The notes below the pieces were generated by a model. That model saw nothing but the letters and a program-made list of their open reading frames with translations, had not been told where the DNA came from and did no database searches. A stretch of DNA of 64,000 nucleotides from Thiomicrorhabdus sp. 6S3-12 (GTDB lineage Bacteria > Pseudomonadota > Gammaproteobacteria > Thiomicrospirales > Thiomicrospiraceae), in the NCBI RefSeq assembly GCF_017571475.1, contig NZ_JAGETW010000001.1, positions 434,001 through 498,000 of the forward strand. The letters run 5' to 3'. Both the position numbers and the translations under genes were made by a program. Position 1 is the first letter of the stretch; every line of letters starts with the position of its first letter. Below, in pieces: positions 55,645 through 64,000 of this stretch.

Positions 55645-56355
55645 TTAATTACAGATTTTCTCAACCACCGGATGCTCAATTCGAACCCACTGACTGTAGC
55701 GGCAGAAGTCAGGCCTTGCATCACTTTCTTTAACCAGTTCGACTATAAGATTCATCGCATGAAAATGTGTTTGCAACAGCCATTTAAGATCGGTTAGAAG
55801 CCAGGCTCTCTGCCTTAGTGAAAGGTTTTTCCAGTAAGGAATCATTAATTTCAGCTTCTGTAAACGAAGACGGGTGTTCTGCCCCTGCAAGCGGTTCAGG
55901 TTTTCAAAGGCTTGAATAAACTGAATATCATACTCTTGGAGTTGCAACTTGGTTTCCATGAAGCTAAGCCAAGCATAAGGTCGTTTTGGCTCCTGCCGTA
56001 ACTGTTTTTGATAAGCGTTTTGCGCCTGCTCCAAAAACACCGATATCTGTACCGGGTTCTGTCCACCGACTTGCAACACATAGGATTTCCACTGATACAA
56101 CTTACCTAGCATGCCGTATACTTTTGGATTATCGACCGGTAGCCAGAGCGTGGCTGATTTTAACAGCTGTTCTGTAGAGTTCAGTGTCCGGGCGGAGGGT
56201 AAAGAATCCACGCTCCAACTCTGAATTTGCTTGTCCGCAGAACTCAACATTGCCGAGGCAATCAAATAGTGAAAAACCACTAGCATCAATCCGCACAGAA
56301 TCATAAACAGCAACCCGTTTCGTAACAGGCCGCTCGTCACCCTAAATCTTCGCAC
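55645..56355 (-). CDS. Membrane-anchored helical protein of the polysaccharide cluster
   Basis: About 236 residues. One N-terminal membrane helix (about 10-30, GLLFMILCGLMLVVFHYLIA), then a helical, TPR-like periplasmic domain (NSTEQLLKSATLWLP, LEQAQNAYQKQLRQEPKRPYAWLSF). No family recognised; the position suggests a role like VpsP. The frame extends further up into the phosphatase gene, but the likely start is GTG 56355, 22 bases after that gene. Start confidence is modest. Confidence 0.65.
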   Translation of the reverse strand: MRRFRVTSGLLRNGLLFMILCGLMLVVFHYLIASAMLSSADKQIQSWSVDSLPSARTLNSTEQLLKSATLWLPVDNPKVYGMLGKLYQWKSYVLQVGGQNPVQISVFLEQAQNAYQKQLRQEPKRPYAWLSFMETKLQLQEYDIQFIQAFENLNRLQGQNTRLRLQKLKLMIPYWKNLSLRQRAWLLTDLKWLLQTHFHAMNLIVELVKESDARPDFCRYSQWVRIEHPVVEKICN

Positions 56356-56377
56356 TCTATATTTCCATCCAGAATGC

Positions 56378-57109
56378 CTAAAGACCGGAAAATTTTTCGC
56401 GGCTAATCTTTTTGGGATTGCTGTAAAGCAATTTTTCGACGCCTTCATTTCCGACCAGCGTCTTTGCGTACTTAATCGCCTCGCTGAAAACCGGGGGCCG
56501 GTAGCGGATATTATGTGCATCACTGGCCATCACAGTGATTTTATCTTCCATTAGAAAACGAGCCGCAGTCTCCTTGACCTTGGTACCGAACTGACCGGTA
56601 ATCGCCGTCGCAGTCAGCTGAGTTAAACAGCCTAAATTAAGAAACGTATCCAAAAGAGCAGGGCGCTCAATAAAACCTCGGTTTCTTTCTGGATGGGCTA
56701 TCATCGGCACATAATTCTGATCCAACAGCCACTCAATCATGGCAATAGCACCATGCGGAACCCGATCCGATGGAAACTCAATCAGCAACACCTCCTGGTT
56801 CTCCCAGTGACCAAGCACCGGTAGCTGTTTCTGTTTAACCAAAGGAATAATTTCTGCAGCGAGACGGATTTCAGCGGCAGCCGCAACCTTTAAAGGAATC
56901 GTTTTTTCTTCAAGTCCTTTACGAAACTTCTGCAGGGCATCTGAAATAGAAGCCTGATCATTATTAAACCGTCCGATATGAATGTGTGGCGTACACACCA
57001 TATGAGTGATACCACAATTGACAGCCTGTTCCGCCATCTTCAGAGCATTCTTCAGATCAATGGCTCCGTCATCGATTCCCGGTAACAAATGGCTATGCAG
57101 ATCGTACAT
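56378..57109 (-). CDS. CpsB/CapC-type tyrosine-protein phosphatase (PHP family)
   Basis: A 243-residue PHP phosphatase: MYDLHSHLLPGIDDGA (DLHSH metal site), CTPHIH, MIAHPERN, VMASDAHN. It removes phosphate from the tyrosine-rich tail of the autokinase encoded just upstream, setting chain length. I start at ATG 57109, which matches the family N-terminus. A GTG at 57124 overlaps the kinase stop (GTGA) and is possible. Confidence 0.9.
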   Translation of the reverse strand: MYDLHSHLLPGIDDGAIDLKNALKMAEQAVNCGITHMVCTPHIHIGRFNNDQASISDALQKFRKGLEEKTIPLKVAAAAEIRLAAEIIPLVKQKQLPVLGHWENQEVLLIEFPSDRVPHGAIAMIEWLLDQNYVPMIAHPERNRGFIERPALLDTFLNLGCLTQLTATAITGQFGTKVKETAARFLMEDKITVMASDAHNIRYRPPVFSEAIKYAKTLVGNEGVEKLLYSNPKKISREKFSGL

Positions 57110-57120
57110 TCTTCTGCCCG

Positions 57121-59502
57121 TCACGCGTTACTGCTGTAACCGTAATAATCATAATAGCCACCGTAGTAGTCACCCTGTTTTTGCGACTTCTTAATATCAA
57201 CTTGGTTCAAAACCACTCCCTTAAGCGGAGCATTATTCTGCAGTAGTTGTCCGACACCTTTCGTGACGATATCCACAGGGGTTACTCCTCCTTTAATCAC
57301 ATAAATCATCTTGTCGGCATAACTTCCCAACACCAGAGCGTCACTGACGGCCTGAACAGGCGGGCTATCGATGATAATGCGCTGATAGGTTTCACTTAAC
57401 TGATCAAGAGTGGTTTTAAAGCGATCATTCATCAGCAACTCAAGAGGATTCGGCGGCACATTCCCAGCCGGCATCACATCCAGACCGTCAATCGGATAAA
57501 TGGTCTCTTCGAGTTCAGAAGTGCCCGCCAACAGGTTTGCCAGCCCCGCTGCCCCGACTTCCAACCCCAAATGTTTGCCGATATTCGGACGACGCATATC
57601 CGCCTCAATCAGCAGTGTTTTTTCCATGTGACTGATCGCAAATGCCAGATTTGCCGCCGTAGTGGTTTTCCCTTCTCCCGGAATCGAAGAAGTCACAACA
57701 ATCTTTTTATAATCGTGTTTCAGGGAAGAGAGCATGACTCCGGTGCGTAAAGTATTAACCGACTCGGAGTAAATGCGATTCTGTTCTTTATTGTAAAGCT
57801 GAACCAGCGGATTGTGCTTACGCCCGGTTTTGACCAGTGGTAAAACGCCCAGAACCGGAAGATTCAGTTTGGCTTCCACTTCTTTTGTCGTTTTGAAAGC
57901 GTTATTTAACATCTTTAATAGCAGAACCAAACCGCTAACCAACATCAAAGCAAGCAAAGCTGCAGTCACCACAATAAGCTTTTTCTTCGGTTTAACCGGA
58001 GCGGACGGCGTCAGGGCTTTATCAATAATATGCGCCCGCACATCCAGCTGCATATCCGACGTTGCAGAAGTCTCCTTCAATCGGGTCAAAAAAGTGTTAT
58101 ACAAAGCTTGATTGGACTCCACTTCGCGCTTCAATTCGTTTAATCGGTATTCATTGGCCGCTACTTTTTTAATTTGCGCCTTATTGGCCCAAACGGCTCT
58201 AGCCAATGCCTTCTCATTGGCTCGGGCTACTTGGTAATTCTTCTCAATTCCGGCGACAATCTGTTCAACCTTTAGTTTCAGCGCCGATTGTGCTGATTCG
58301 AGTTCTTTTTGTGCAGCCTTCATTGCCGGGTGTCTGCTACCATATCGCTCCGATAACTCGGACACCTTGGATTTGGCCTTAACCTCTTCTGCAATAAAGT
58401 TCTGAATCAGCGGATGGCTCAGCACCGCGGGAATTGATGCCAGCGCTTCCCAACCCTGAGATTTGGTATCGCGCACCTGAATATACTGGCTTTCTGCTTC
58501 GGCACGAGCAGCTTTGGCCGCCACCAATTTTGAATTCATTCCGGACAATTCATTGGCGGAAACGGTTACGATTCCGTCCAGATCAATCAACCCCTTCTCT
58601 TTTTTAAAGGCTTGAAGCGCACCTTCGGATTTTGACAGTTTTTCTTTCAATTCCACCAAGCGTTCATTCATCCAGCGGGTTGCTTCGGTAGCCGCATTCA
58701 TCGCCGCATCCATTTGGCTATTGATATAACTTTCCGCAACCTTATTTGCAGCCAGTGCCGCGGTATGTGGATCACTCATCTCGACACTGATATCGACCAT
58801 CTGGCTTTTTTTAACCGGTGCGACCGAAGTGCGATTCATAAACGCGGTCACGACTCTTTCAAAAATTTCCGAATCGGTCATCGGCTTTGGCGGTGCAACG
58901 AAACTCAATAAAAACTGATCTTTCCAAGCAATCAGACCGCCCCACATAGTAACGGCTTCCTGCTCTGCCGCCTCTCCCTCTATAAATACAATGTCATCAG
59001 GAGCAAAATTCTCCTCAGAGGCAATCGGTAAATTTCCGTCAAAACTCTCCAGTGCAGCATCCGAAACCAGCCAGTTCAATACAAAACTGTGCCAATTAAA
59101 CAGAGACTTCGGTCGCTGCGTCGGATCAAACTCTCTGTGTTTAACCAGGTTCAGTTCACGTACGACCCGCTCGGCAACGCCTCTGGATTTAATTAATTCG
59201 AACTGTGTATTGAGATACTCGCTACTTTGATCAATTCCATATAACTCTTCAATCGATACGACCTGAGATTTTTTCTGCTCGATCTGCACTGTCACCGTCG
59301 CCTGATAGACCGGTTCCATTTGCGAAACAATCAATATCGACAAAACAGTAATTAACAGGGTAAAAGAGACAATCGTCCAGCGTCGCCCCCAGAGAGTTCG
59401 CCAAAGCCCCTGTAAATCAATGGCATCCGCTGGATAGCCATTAAAACTTTGCGGCAATTCGTTAAGATTTGTTTGCTGTAGAACGGATGAGGTTTGATTC
59501 AT
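57121..59502 (-). CDS. Polysaccharide co-polymerase and tyrosine autokinase (Wzc type)
   Basis: A 793-residue BY-kinase. Wzz domain with TM1 (about 38-58), a large coiled-coil periplasmic domain (about 250-450) and TM2 (about 500-520). Kinase with Walker A SSIPGEGKTTTAANLA, A' TLLIEADMRRP, B IIIDSPP. The tail has at least seven Tyr (GDYYGGYYDYYGY). It regulates length and export of a capsule or exopolysaccharide. Confidence 0.93.
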   Translation of the reverse strand: MNQTSSVLQQTNLNELPQSFNGYPADAIDLQGLWRTLWGRRWTIVSFTLLITVLSILIVSQMEPVYQATVTVQIEQKKSQVVSIEELYGIDQSSEYLNTQFELIKSRGVAERVVRELNLVKHREFDPTQRPKSLFNWHSFVLNWLVSDAALESFDGNLPIASEENFAPDDIVFIEGEAAEQEAVTMWGGLIAWKDQFLLSFVAPPKPMTDSEIFERVVTAFMNRTSVAPVKKSQMVDISVEMSDPHTAALAANKVAESYINSQMDAAMNAATEATRWMNERLVELKEKLSKSEGALQAFKKEKGLIDLDGIVTVSANELSGMNSKLVAAKAARAEAESQYIQVRDTKSQGWEALASIPAVLSHPLIQNFIAEEVKAKSKVSELSERYGSRHPAMKAAQKELESAQSALKLKVEQIVAGIEKNYQVARANEKALARAVWANKAQIKKVAANEYRLNELKREVESNQALYNTFLTRLKETSATSDMQLDVRAHIIDKALTPSAPVKPKKKLIVVTAALLALMLVSGLVLLLKMLNNAFKTTKEVEAKLNLPVLGVLPLVKTGRKHNPLVQLYNKEQNRIYSESVNTLRTGVMLSSLKHDYKKIVVTSSIPGEGKTTTAANLAFAISHMEKTLLIEADMRRPNIGKHLGLEVGAAGLANLLAGTSELEETIYPIDGLDVMPAGNVPPNPLELLMNDRFKTTLDQLSETYQRIIIDSPPVQAVSDALVLGSYADKMIYVIKGGVTPVDIVTKGVGQLLQNNAPLKGVVLNQVDIKKSQKQGDYYGGYYDYYGYSSNA

Positions 59503-59547
59503 ATTATGTATTCGTTATTTGAGTCTTTGCCAAAGTGCAAGGCAAGA

Positions 59548-60312
59548 TTAAAAGAAGCCTTCACCGACAGTAATGGAATCGCCCGGTTGAATCGGATCGT
59601 TCATTCGAATCCAGTATGCGGTTTTAGTCTCATCGCTGTCATGAATCACACTGATTTTGCTCTCTGAGGCGCGTTCCGTCAGACCACCGGCCAGAGCCGC
59701 TGCCTGTGCGACCGTCAATCCCGGTTGAAACGGATAACTTCCGGGCTTCTCGACTGCGCCGGTAACAAAGATTTTCTTGTATTCCAGAACCATAATATTG
59801 TCGCCAGGACTGACAACAGTATCCATGGAGGCTTGAATTTCCGTCTGACTGAGATCCGTCTCACTGATAACAGTAATCCGGTCTTCGGAAGCAAACTCGT
59901 TCAGTCCTCCCGCCAGAGTCGTTGCACGGCGCACAGTCATGCCCGGCTGATATGGGTAACCGCCTGGCCCATTGACGGCTCCGCTCACATAAATCTGCCG
60001 ATACTCCTTAATACTTACGGTGATTTTCGGATCTTTCAGAAACCCGTCTTTTAACATTCGAATCAACTCCTGCTGGAGCTGCCTAGCGGTCAGTCCCGCC
60101 GCATCGACATCCCCTATAAACGGATAGGCGAACTGGCCTTTTTCATTTAACTTTAAAGCGTCAAAACTTAAATCTTTTTCCCCAAAAACACTGATGGAAA
60201 TTACATCTCCGGATCCCAGATTATAATCCGCACTAATGCTCTCACTGGCTTGAGATAAAATCGAAACGCTCAGGCCAATTAAAATCATCAGGAATTTAAT
60301 AAACTGATTCAT
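59548..60312 (-). CDS. Polysaccharide export protein (Wza/GfcE type)
   Basis: A 254-residue periplasmic protein: signal peptide 1-22, Poly_export domain (LGSGDVISISVFGEKDL, FLKDPKITVSIKEYR), two SLBB repeats (VSGAVNGPGGYPYQPGMTV, VTGAVEKPGSYPFQPGLTV). It lacks the lipobox Cys and the C-terminal membrane helix of E. coli Wza, so it may use the adjacent beta-barrel as its outer-membrane part. ATG 60312 has GGGGAAAG upstream. Confidence 0.9.
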   Translation of the reverse strand: MNQFIKFLMILIGLSVSILSQASESISADYNLGSGDVISISVFGEKDLSFDALKLNEKGQFAYPFIGDVDAAGLTARQLQQELIRMLKDGFLKDPKITVSIKEYRQIYVSGAVNGPGGYPYQPGMTVRRATTLAGGLNEFASEDRITVISETDLSQTEIQASMDTVVSPGDNIMVLEYKKIFVTGAVEKPGSYPFQPGLTVAQAAALAGGLTERASESKISVIHDSDETKTAYWIRMNDPIQPGDSITVGEGFF

Positions 60313-60390
60313 GCTTTCCCCATAGCTAAAAAAGTTCGAAGCTACACTTTGCAAGGCAACCTCTTCCCCTTCATCAAGATCAAAAAACAA

Positions 60391-61530
60391 TTAAAATGAA
60401 GCGCTAAGACCTGCAAATACCTGTTCTCGATCGTAGTCATAATCAATATCCGATGAATTCTGATCGCTAAAGATATAGCCGATGCCGATATCCATCCAGC
60501 GACGAACCTGATAATCCAGACGGATGCTGAAATTACGTGCATCGTCATTACGACCATTAGAATATTCTTTGCTGCTGTATGCAGCCATTACATTAGATTG
60601 GATCCGGTTCCCCCAGTCATGCCGCCAATCCAGAGAGTTTTCTCTGACATCGACCGAGCTAGCGCCATAATTACCTTCATCAATGCGTTGTGATGAACTC
60701 AAAGTAAAGGTCGAGTAGGTTCGCGGCTGCCAAGTAATCTGCGCTGCCCAATTCACCAGTTCGCTTCCATCCATTGCGGAATCATCAAACTCTTTACGCT
60801 CATAACCAATCTTCACTTCACCGCTTGTCTTAGCGGTCGCCTCCCAGCGAACACCAATACGGCCTGTATAGTTTGCACCGTCTTTATAACCGGCAGAAAT
60901 ATAATGGTGCTGTACTATTTGCGCTTCAGCTAACAGCCGCGTTGTACCAGCTCCGCGCACAGAAAACAGTAAATTCGCTGCACCGGAATCTCTTTCCAAA
61001 GCCGCATTAATCTGGTCTTGAGCACGAATATTGTCCATACTCAGACCGAATTCCAAATTCCCCGTAGCACTTGGCGCACCGTAAACATAAACGGCACCGA
61101 GGTTAAAGTTTTTCATCTTATCTGTCTCACCAACCTGAGTCGCATTCGCAATATTTTCAGTTTTATTCAAGCCGGTACTGACTTTCAGATTGTTCCGCAC
61201 ATCAAAGGCATAGGTGGAATTTGCGCTAAACGAGTAGTCCGTTAAAGGGTCAACCGAATCTTCTTCGTAAATACGACGACTGTAGGAATAAAGTGCACTG
61301 AAAGTCGATTTTGCCGAATCCATATTCAAGGCGAGCTGCGGATTAATCGTTGTGACTTTTGATGACAGTGCATTTTGCGTTGCGCGTATATTATCGTCGT
61401 ATAGATAGGACAGATTTAATGTCGGTGTAAAAGAGACACCGCTGGATCCGAATGACGCCGGCTCCAAAGCGTAAGAATGGCTGCTGGCAAACGCGCAAAC
61501 AGCCAAAGCCAAAGGTTTTTTTAAGAACAT
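60391..61530 (-). CDS. Outer-membrane beta-barrel of the polysaccharide cluster (BBP2 type)
   Basis: A 379-residue exported barrel: signal peptide 1-25, FTPTLNLSYLYDDNIRAT (a start typical of BBP2/exopolysaccharide barrels), then about 16-18 strands to FAGLSASF. It probably forms the outer-membrane pore for the polymer together with the Wza-type protein, 78 bases downstream. ATG at 61530; a GTG at 61539 is possible. Confidence 0.85.
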   Translation of the reverse strand: MFLKKPLALAVCAFASSHSYALEPASFGSSGVSFTPTLNLSYLYDDNIRATQNALSSKVTTINPQLALNMDSAKSTFSALYSYSRRIYEEDSVDPLTDYSFSANSTYAFDVRNNLKVSTGLNKTENIANATQVGETDKMKNFNLGAVYVYGAPSATGNLEFGLSMDNIRAQDQINAALERDSGAANLLFSVRGAGTTRLLAEAQIVQHHYISAGYKDGANYTGRIGVRWEATAKTSGEVKIGYERKEFDDSAMDGSELVNWAAQITWQPRTYSTFTLSSSQRIDEGNYGASSVDVRENSLDWRHDWGNRIQSNVMAAYSSKEYSNGRNDDARNFSIRLDYQVRRWMDIGIGYIFSDQNSSDIDYDYDREQVFAGLSASF

Positions 61531-61627
61531 AGAGAGCACCCGATATACAAAAAAGCCACCACCTTCACCCGAGAGTGACTTTTTAATCTATTTAATTTTT
61601 TCTTAATTTCTTAACAGAACAGTTAAG

Positions 61628-62161
61628 TTAGTTAGGACTGACGGCTCCACCGCCTCCTCCAATACTAGGAGGATTCACAACGGCAACAACACTATTTGCC
61701 GGACCGGGGTTTTGAGAAGGAGCATCCTGTGCAGGCGTCTCCTGAGCCTGTTCCGCCGGATTGACCTCTGCCAGAACTTCTTGCGCCTGCTCAGGACCGG
61801 CTGCAGTAGGATCGGCTTCAATTGCAGCCGTCGCGACGGCGATTTCCATTTGCGGAGCCGCCTGAACAATCGCTAGAGAAATCTGTTGAATCAGATCAGG
61901 CTTGGCCTTTGCGATCGCTTGGACAATTGCCTGAACCTGCGCTTCAGCACGATCCTGTCCCTGCTGTTGCGCAATCGATTGTGCAATGGCCGCCATCACA
62001 TCCGCAAGTTGCTCGTCTGACGCACCTTTAACCTGATTCGCCTGTTCGGATGTCAATTCGACACCGGCATTCTGTAAAGCAGAAAGAGCTGCTTCATCCG
62101 CCATAACCGGATTGGAAAGCAACATTAAACCTAATGCCGCACTTAAAATTGTTCTTCTCAT
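61628..62161 (-). CDS. Small secreted Ala/Gln-rich protein with glycine tail
   Basis: A 177-residue protein. Signal peptide 1-21 (VMA-DE). Residues 22-110 are helical and Ala/Gln-rich; residues 110-150 are a Glu/Pro/Ala linker. It ends VVNPPSIGGGGGAVSPN. No Cys. It heads the polysaccharide operon with its own promoter. Function unknown: a matrix protein or an export-complex component is plausible. Confidence 0.72.
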   Translation of the reverse strand: MRRTILSAALGLMLLSNPVMADEAALSALQNAGVELTSEQANQVKGASDEQLADVMAAIAQSIAQQQGQDRAEAQVQAIVQAIAKAKPDLIQQISLAIVQAAPQMEIAVATAAIEADPTAAGPEQAQEVLAEVNPAEQAQETPAQDAPSQNPGPANSVVAVVNPPSIGGGGGAVSPN

Positions 62162-62223
62162 CCTTCACCTCTGCCATTCAGACTTTCAATAGGGTTCAAC
62201 AATATAAGTAGATATGAATACGA

Positions 62224-62251
62224 ATTATATACGTAAATTTATTTTACTCAA
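62224..62251 (-). promoter_or_regulatory. Sigma-70 promoter of the polysaccharide operon
   Basis: On the minus strand: TTGAGT, 16-base spacer, perfect TATAAT. An imperfect palindrome (TACG-N9-CGTA) overlaps the -10, a possible operator. Confidence 0.65.
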
Positions 62252-62333
62252 CAAGAGAGTAAAAAATTTCACATTTTTTTAACCTATTGAAAACACATCA
62301 TTTTTGACATGCAGAGATTTCTGTTCATTTTCA

Positions 62334-63488
62334 TCAGGACTCAGGAACTGTTAAGGCTTCGGGCTGATATGGTTCGATCAAGATCTCCTCGCCTATCCAG
62401 CTCCAGCGGAATTCGCCGTTCACCTTCTGCCATTTCGGATCGTCTTTCTGAGCCAGAGGCAGGGCCAGATGTTTGGACCACAACGGCAAATCAATCTCTT
62501 TGGCTTTCAATTCGCCTGTAATATCCAGGGCCGCTCCGAAGCGTCCGCTGAAATTGGTCTGCAGTTTACCGTTCAGCCCTTCGAGATTAAGCTGCTCCAT
62601 CTGCACCCGCTTCTGAGCCAGATCGACTTTCATCGCTGAACCGGATGTCGTCAAATGCGCTTGCGGTACTGCAAACTCTTCCGGCAATGAAACCGTGACA
62701 ACGCCCTGCCAGTCGGAAAACAGATAATTCTGCAACTTCTGATCCATCTCGAAATTCGACGTTATGCGAAAATTCACCGTTCGCGGCGACAAACTGTGGT
62801 GATACTGAAAATCGCTGCGAACTTCAAACGGCTTGTTTGCCTGAAGATTGAGTGCAAACAGATTTACTTTCTCCAGGTTCATTCGATAGTTTTCCTGCTG
62901 CTCACTCAGGTTAATACAGCCGTCACTGATCACCAGACTCTGCAGACTCCATGCATCCGTGTCGCTCTGTGCCGAAGCATTCGGTGTAAAGAACGCATTC
63001 AGCGGCAATGGTTGCACGCCGTTATCAGAAACTTGGCGCTGAGCAGGTAACAGCGGAAGCAGATTCGACAGAGCCGGAAGATCCGACCAGTTATCCTGTC
63101 CGTCAGCGTTACGTAGCAGATTCAGCGTTGGTCCGACCAGCTCGACACTCAGAATTTCCAGTTTCTTATGCAGCAGCAGAGACCACATCGACAACTCGAC
63201 TTCGACACTTTTCATGCTGAACTGAGGAGTTTCGGGATCAAAGCCCTGCGGCTGCGCCAGAGAGGCCTTACCGACCGAAAAAACAAACGGCATTACAGAA
63301 ACGTCAATACTTCCCTCGATCTTGAAATTCCGACCTGTGTAGTCGGAGACCTCTTTTTCGATTTGCGGTTTATAGCCGTTGAAATCGATAAAGTTGATCG
63401 CCCCCAAAAACGCCAGAAAGATTAACATCGGAATAATCGCCAGTATCAGTACCAGACGTTTAAACCATTTTCTTGCCATTGCAGTCAT
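62334..63488 (-). CDS. AsmA-family protein
   Basis: A 384-residue inner-membrane-anchored protein: one N-terminal helix (LVLILAIIPMLIFLAFLGAI, about 10-30), then an AsmA N-terminal domain (FNGYKPQIEKEVSDYTGRNFKIEGSI) and a short C-terminal part. Relatives are mostly longer, with the second AsmA domain that is missing here. Proposed role in lipid transport to the outer membrane. ATG 63488 has GAGG five bases away. Confidence 0.83.
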   Translation of the reverse strand: MTAMARKWFKRLVLILAIIPMLIFLAFLGAINFIDFNGYKPQIEKEVSDYTGRNFKIEGSIDVSVMPFVFSVGKASLAQPQGFDPETPQFSMKSVEVELSMWSLLLHKKLEILSVELVGPTLNLLRNADGQDNWSDLPALSNLLPLLPAQRQVSDNGVQPLPLNAFFTPNASAQSDTDAWSLQSLVISDGCINLSEQQENYRMNLEKVNLFALNLQANKPFEVRSDFQYHHSLSPRTVNFRITSNFEMDQKLQNYLFSDWQGVVTVSLPEEFAVPQAHLTTSGSAMKVDLAQKRVQMEQLNLEGLNGKLQTNFSGRFGAALDITGELKAKEIDLPLWSKHLALPLAQKDDPKWQKVNGEFRWSWIGEEILIEPYQPEALTVPES

Positions 63489-63542
63489 ACAGCCCTCATG
63501 TTCCTGTGTTTTTTTATTTAGATGCACTTTATTATGCCGAAA

Positions 63543-63569
63543 AAAAAGCCATGCATTGCATGGCTTTTT
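63543..63569. terminator. Bidirectional terminator-like hairpin
   Basis: GCCATGCA-T-TGCATGGC with A before and T after; it ends the last gene on the minus strand. Confidence 0.75.
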
Positions 63570-63591
63570 ACGCTCAAGGAAGATTCAATCC

Positions 63592-64000
63592 TTAGAAACC
63601 GTAATAGACACCGATTTTGGTAAAGAAACCGTGACCGTAGTCAGGTTTATCATTAATCAGGTCTGCTGTTTCGCCCTTACCGGTTGAGCCCAGAGCAAAA
63701 CGCGCCATCCAGTTTTTCTGGTCGCTGAATCCGAAAGGCACATCCAGGTTCATCTGACCGAAAAGATTGGTGGTCGCATCTGCAGTCGAGATATCGTCCG
63801 CTTTATCCATATATTCCAGACCAAGGGTCGCGTTCATGGTTGCAAAACCACCCAGATCGGCCAAGGTACGATTCACACCAAGAGAGTAGCTCTGATAAGG
63901 ATGCCATTTGGAATCTTCGCCCGCCAAAGCCCCTTCGATATAGTTGGTGTGCGCACCCAGCTCGACACCGTAAAGACTATTAATGCGGTAGTGATATTTA
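63592..64000 (-). CDS. Outer-membrane protein, C-terminal part only (window edge)
   Basis: An open frame reaching the window end; 135 C-terminal residues are visible. Alternating strands (YHYRINSLYGVELGAHTNYI, MNATLGLEYMDKAD) end in FFTKIGVYYGF with the terminal Phe of barrel proteins. It may be a TorF-type porin, but too little is visible to be sure. The visible portion starts inside the gene; the true start lies beyond 64000. Confidence 0.75.
   Translation of the reverse strand, partial: KYHYRINSLYGVELGAHTNYIEGALAGEDSKWHPYQSYSLGVNRTLADLGGFATMNATLGLEYMDKADDISTADATTNLFGQMNLDVPFGFSDQKNWMARFALGSTGKGETADLINDKPDYGHGFFTKIGVYYGF

Overview
The window looks like the chromosome of a marine gammaproteobacterium. 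Two things point there: the housekeeping genes (truD, hisI, rep, uvrD, trxA, rho, type-B L31, hemE, the YggX iron protein, mutY, trmB) and the accessory content (glucosylglycerate osmolyte, TonB receptors for metals, phosphate-starvation lipid genes). A Thiomicrospira/Thiomicrorhabdus/Hydrogenovibrio-type sulfur oxidiser is plausible, but that is inference; no 16S or carbon/sulfur gene is present to prove it. I saw no rRNA, tRNA, CRISPR array, insertion sequence or phage module.

Layout. 1-665: the 5' two thirds of an AT-rich gene with a DUF2726-like end, probably accessory DNA. 932-3136: an OprC/NosA-like copper receptor. 3261-8341 (minus): a four-gene operon that makes glucosylglycerate (GpgS, then an MPGP-type phosphatase) and recycles it (GH13 phosphorylase, glycerate kinase). 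8516-11947 (plus): a near-consensus Pho box in front of btaA, a GNAT-like transferase gene and a PlcP-type phosphoesterase, i.e. a phosphate-starvation lipid-remodelling operon without the usual btaB. 12053-17936: housekeeping and envelope genes (exonuclease, hisI, truD, lipoprotein, Tim44-like protein, MASE1 diguanylate cyclase). 18168-25039: a lipoprotein/beta-barrel pair, a methyltransferase, rep, an iron-type alcohol dehydrogenase and an OmpA-type protein.

25328-31038 is a type I secretion set (ABC, HlyD, TolC) with a LuxR-type regulator embedded in it. 31165-35122 holds an orphan Tat-exported TRAP binding protein divergent from a poly-HAMP chemoreceptor. 35200-39172 has a CbpA-like J protein, a 61-aa orphan, and a ZnuD-like receptor with a small His-rich partner. 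39541-41851 carries two unrecognised acidic proteins; the first has 43 acidic and no Lys, Arg or His residues in 387 aa. 41881-44579 (minus) is a FetAB-type exporter operon ending in a hydrolase-like/TlpA fusion. 44860-54052 is housekeeping. 54097-62161 (minus) is an exopolysaccharide polymerisation and export module (Wzy, TPR-like protein, PHP phosphatase, Wzc-type kinase, Wza-type protein, outer-membrane barrel, small secreted glycine-tailed protein) without glycosyltransferases. The window ends with an AsmA-type protein and the C-terminal part of an outer-membrane protein.

The most interesting parts are the Pho-box btaA/GNAT/plcP operon, the base-free acidic protein with its repeat-bearing neighbour (possible type I secretion cargo), and the complete glucosylglycerate cycle.
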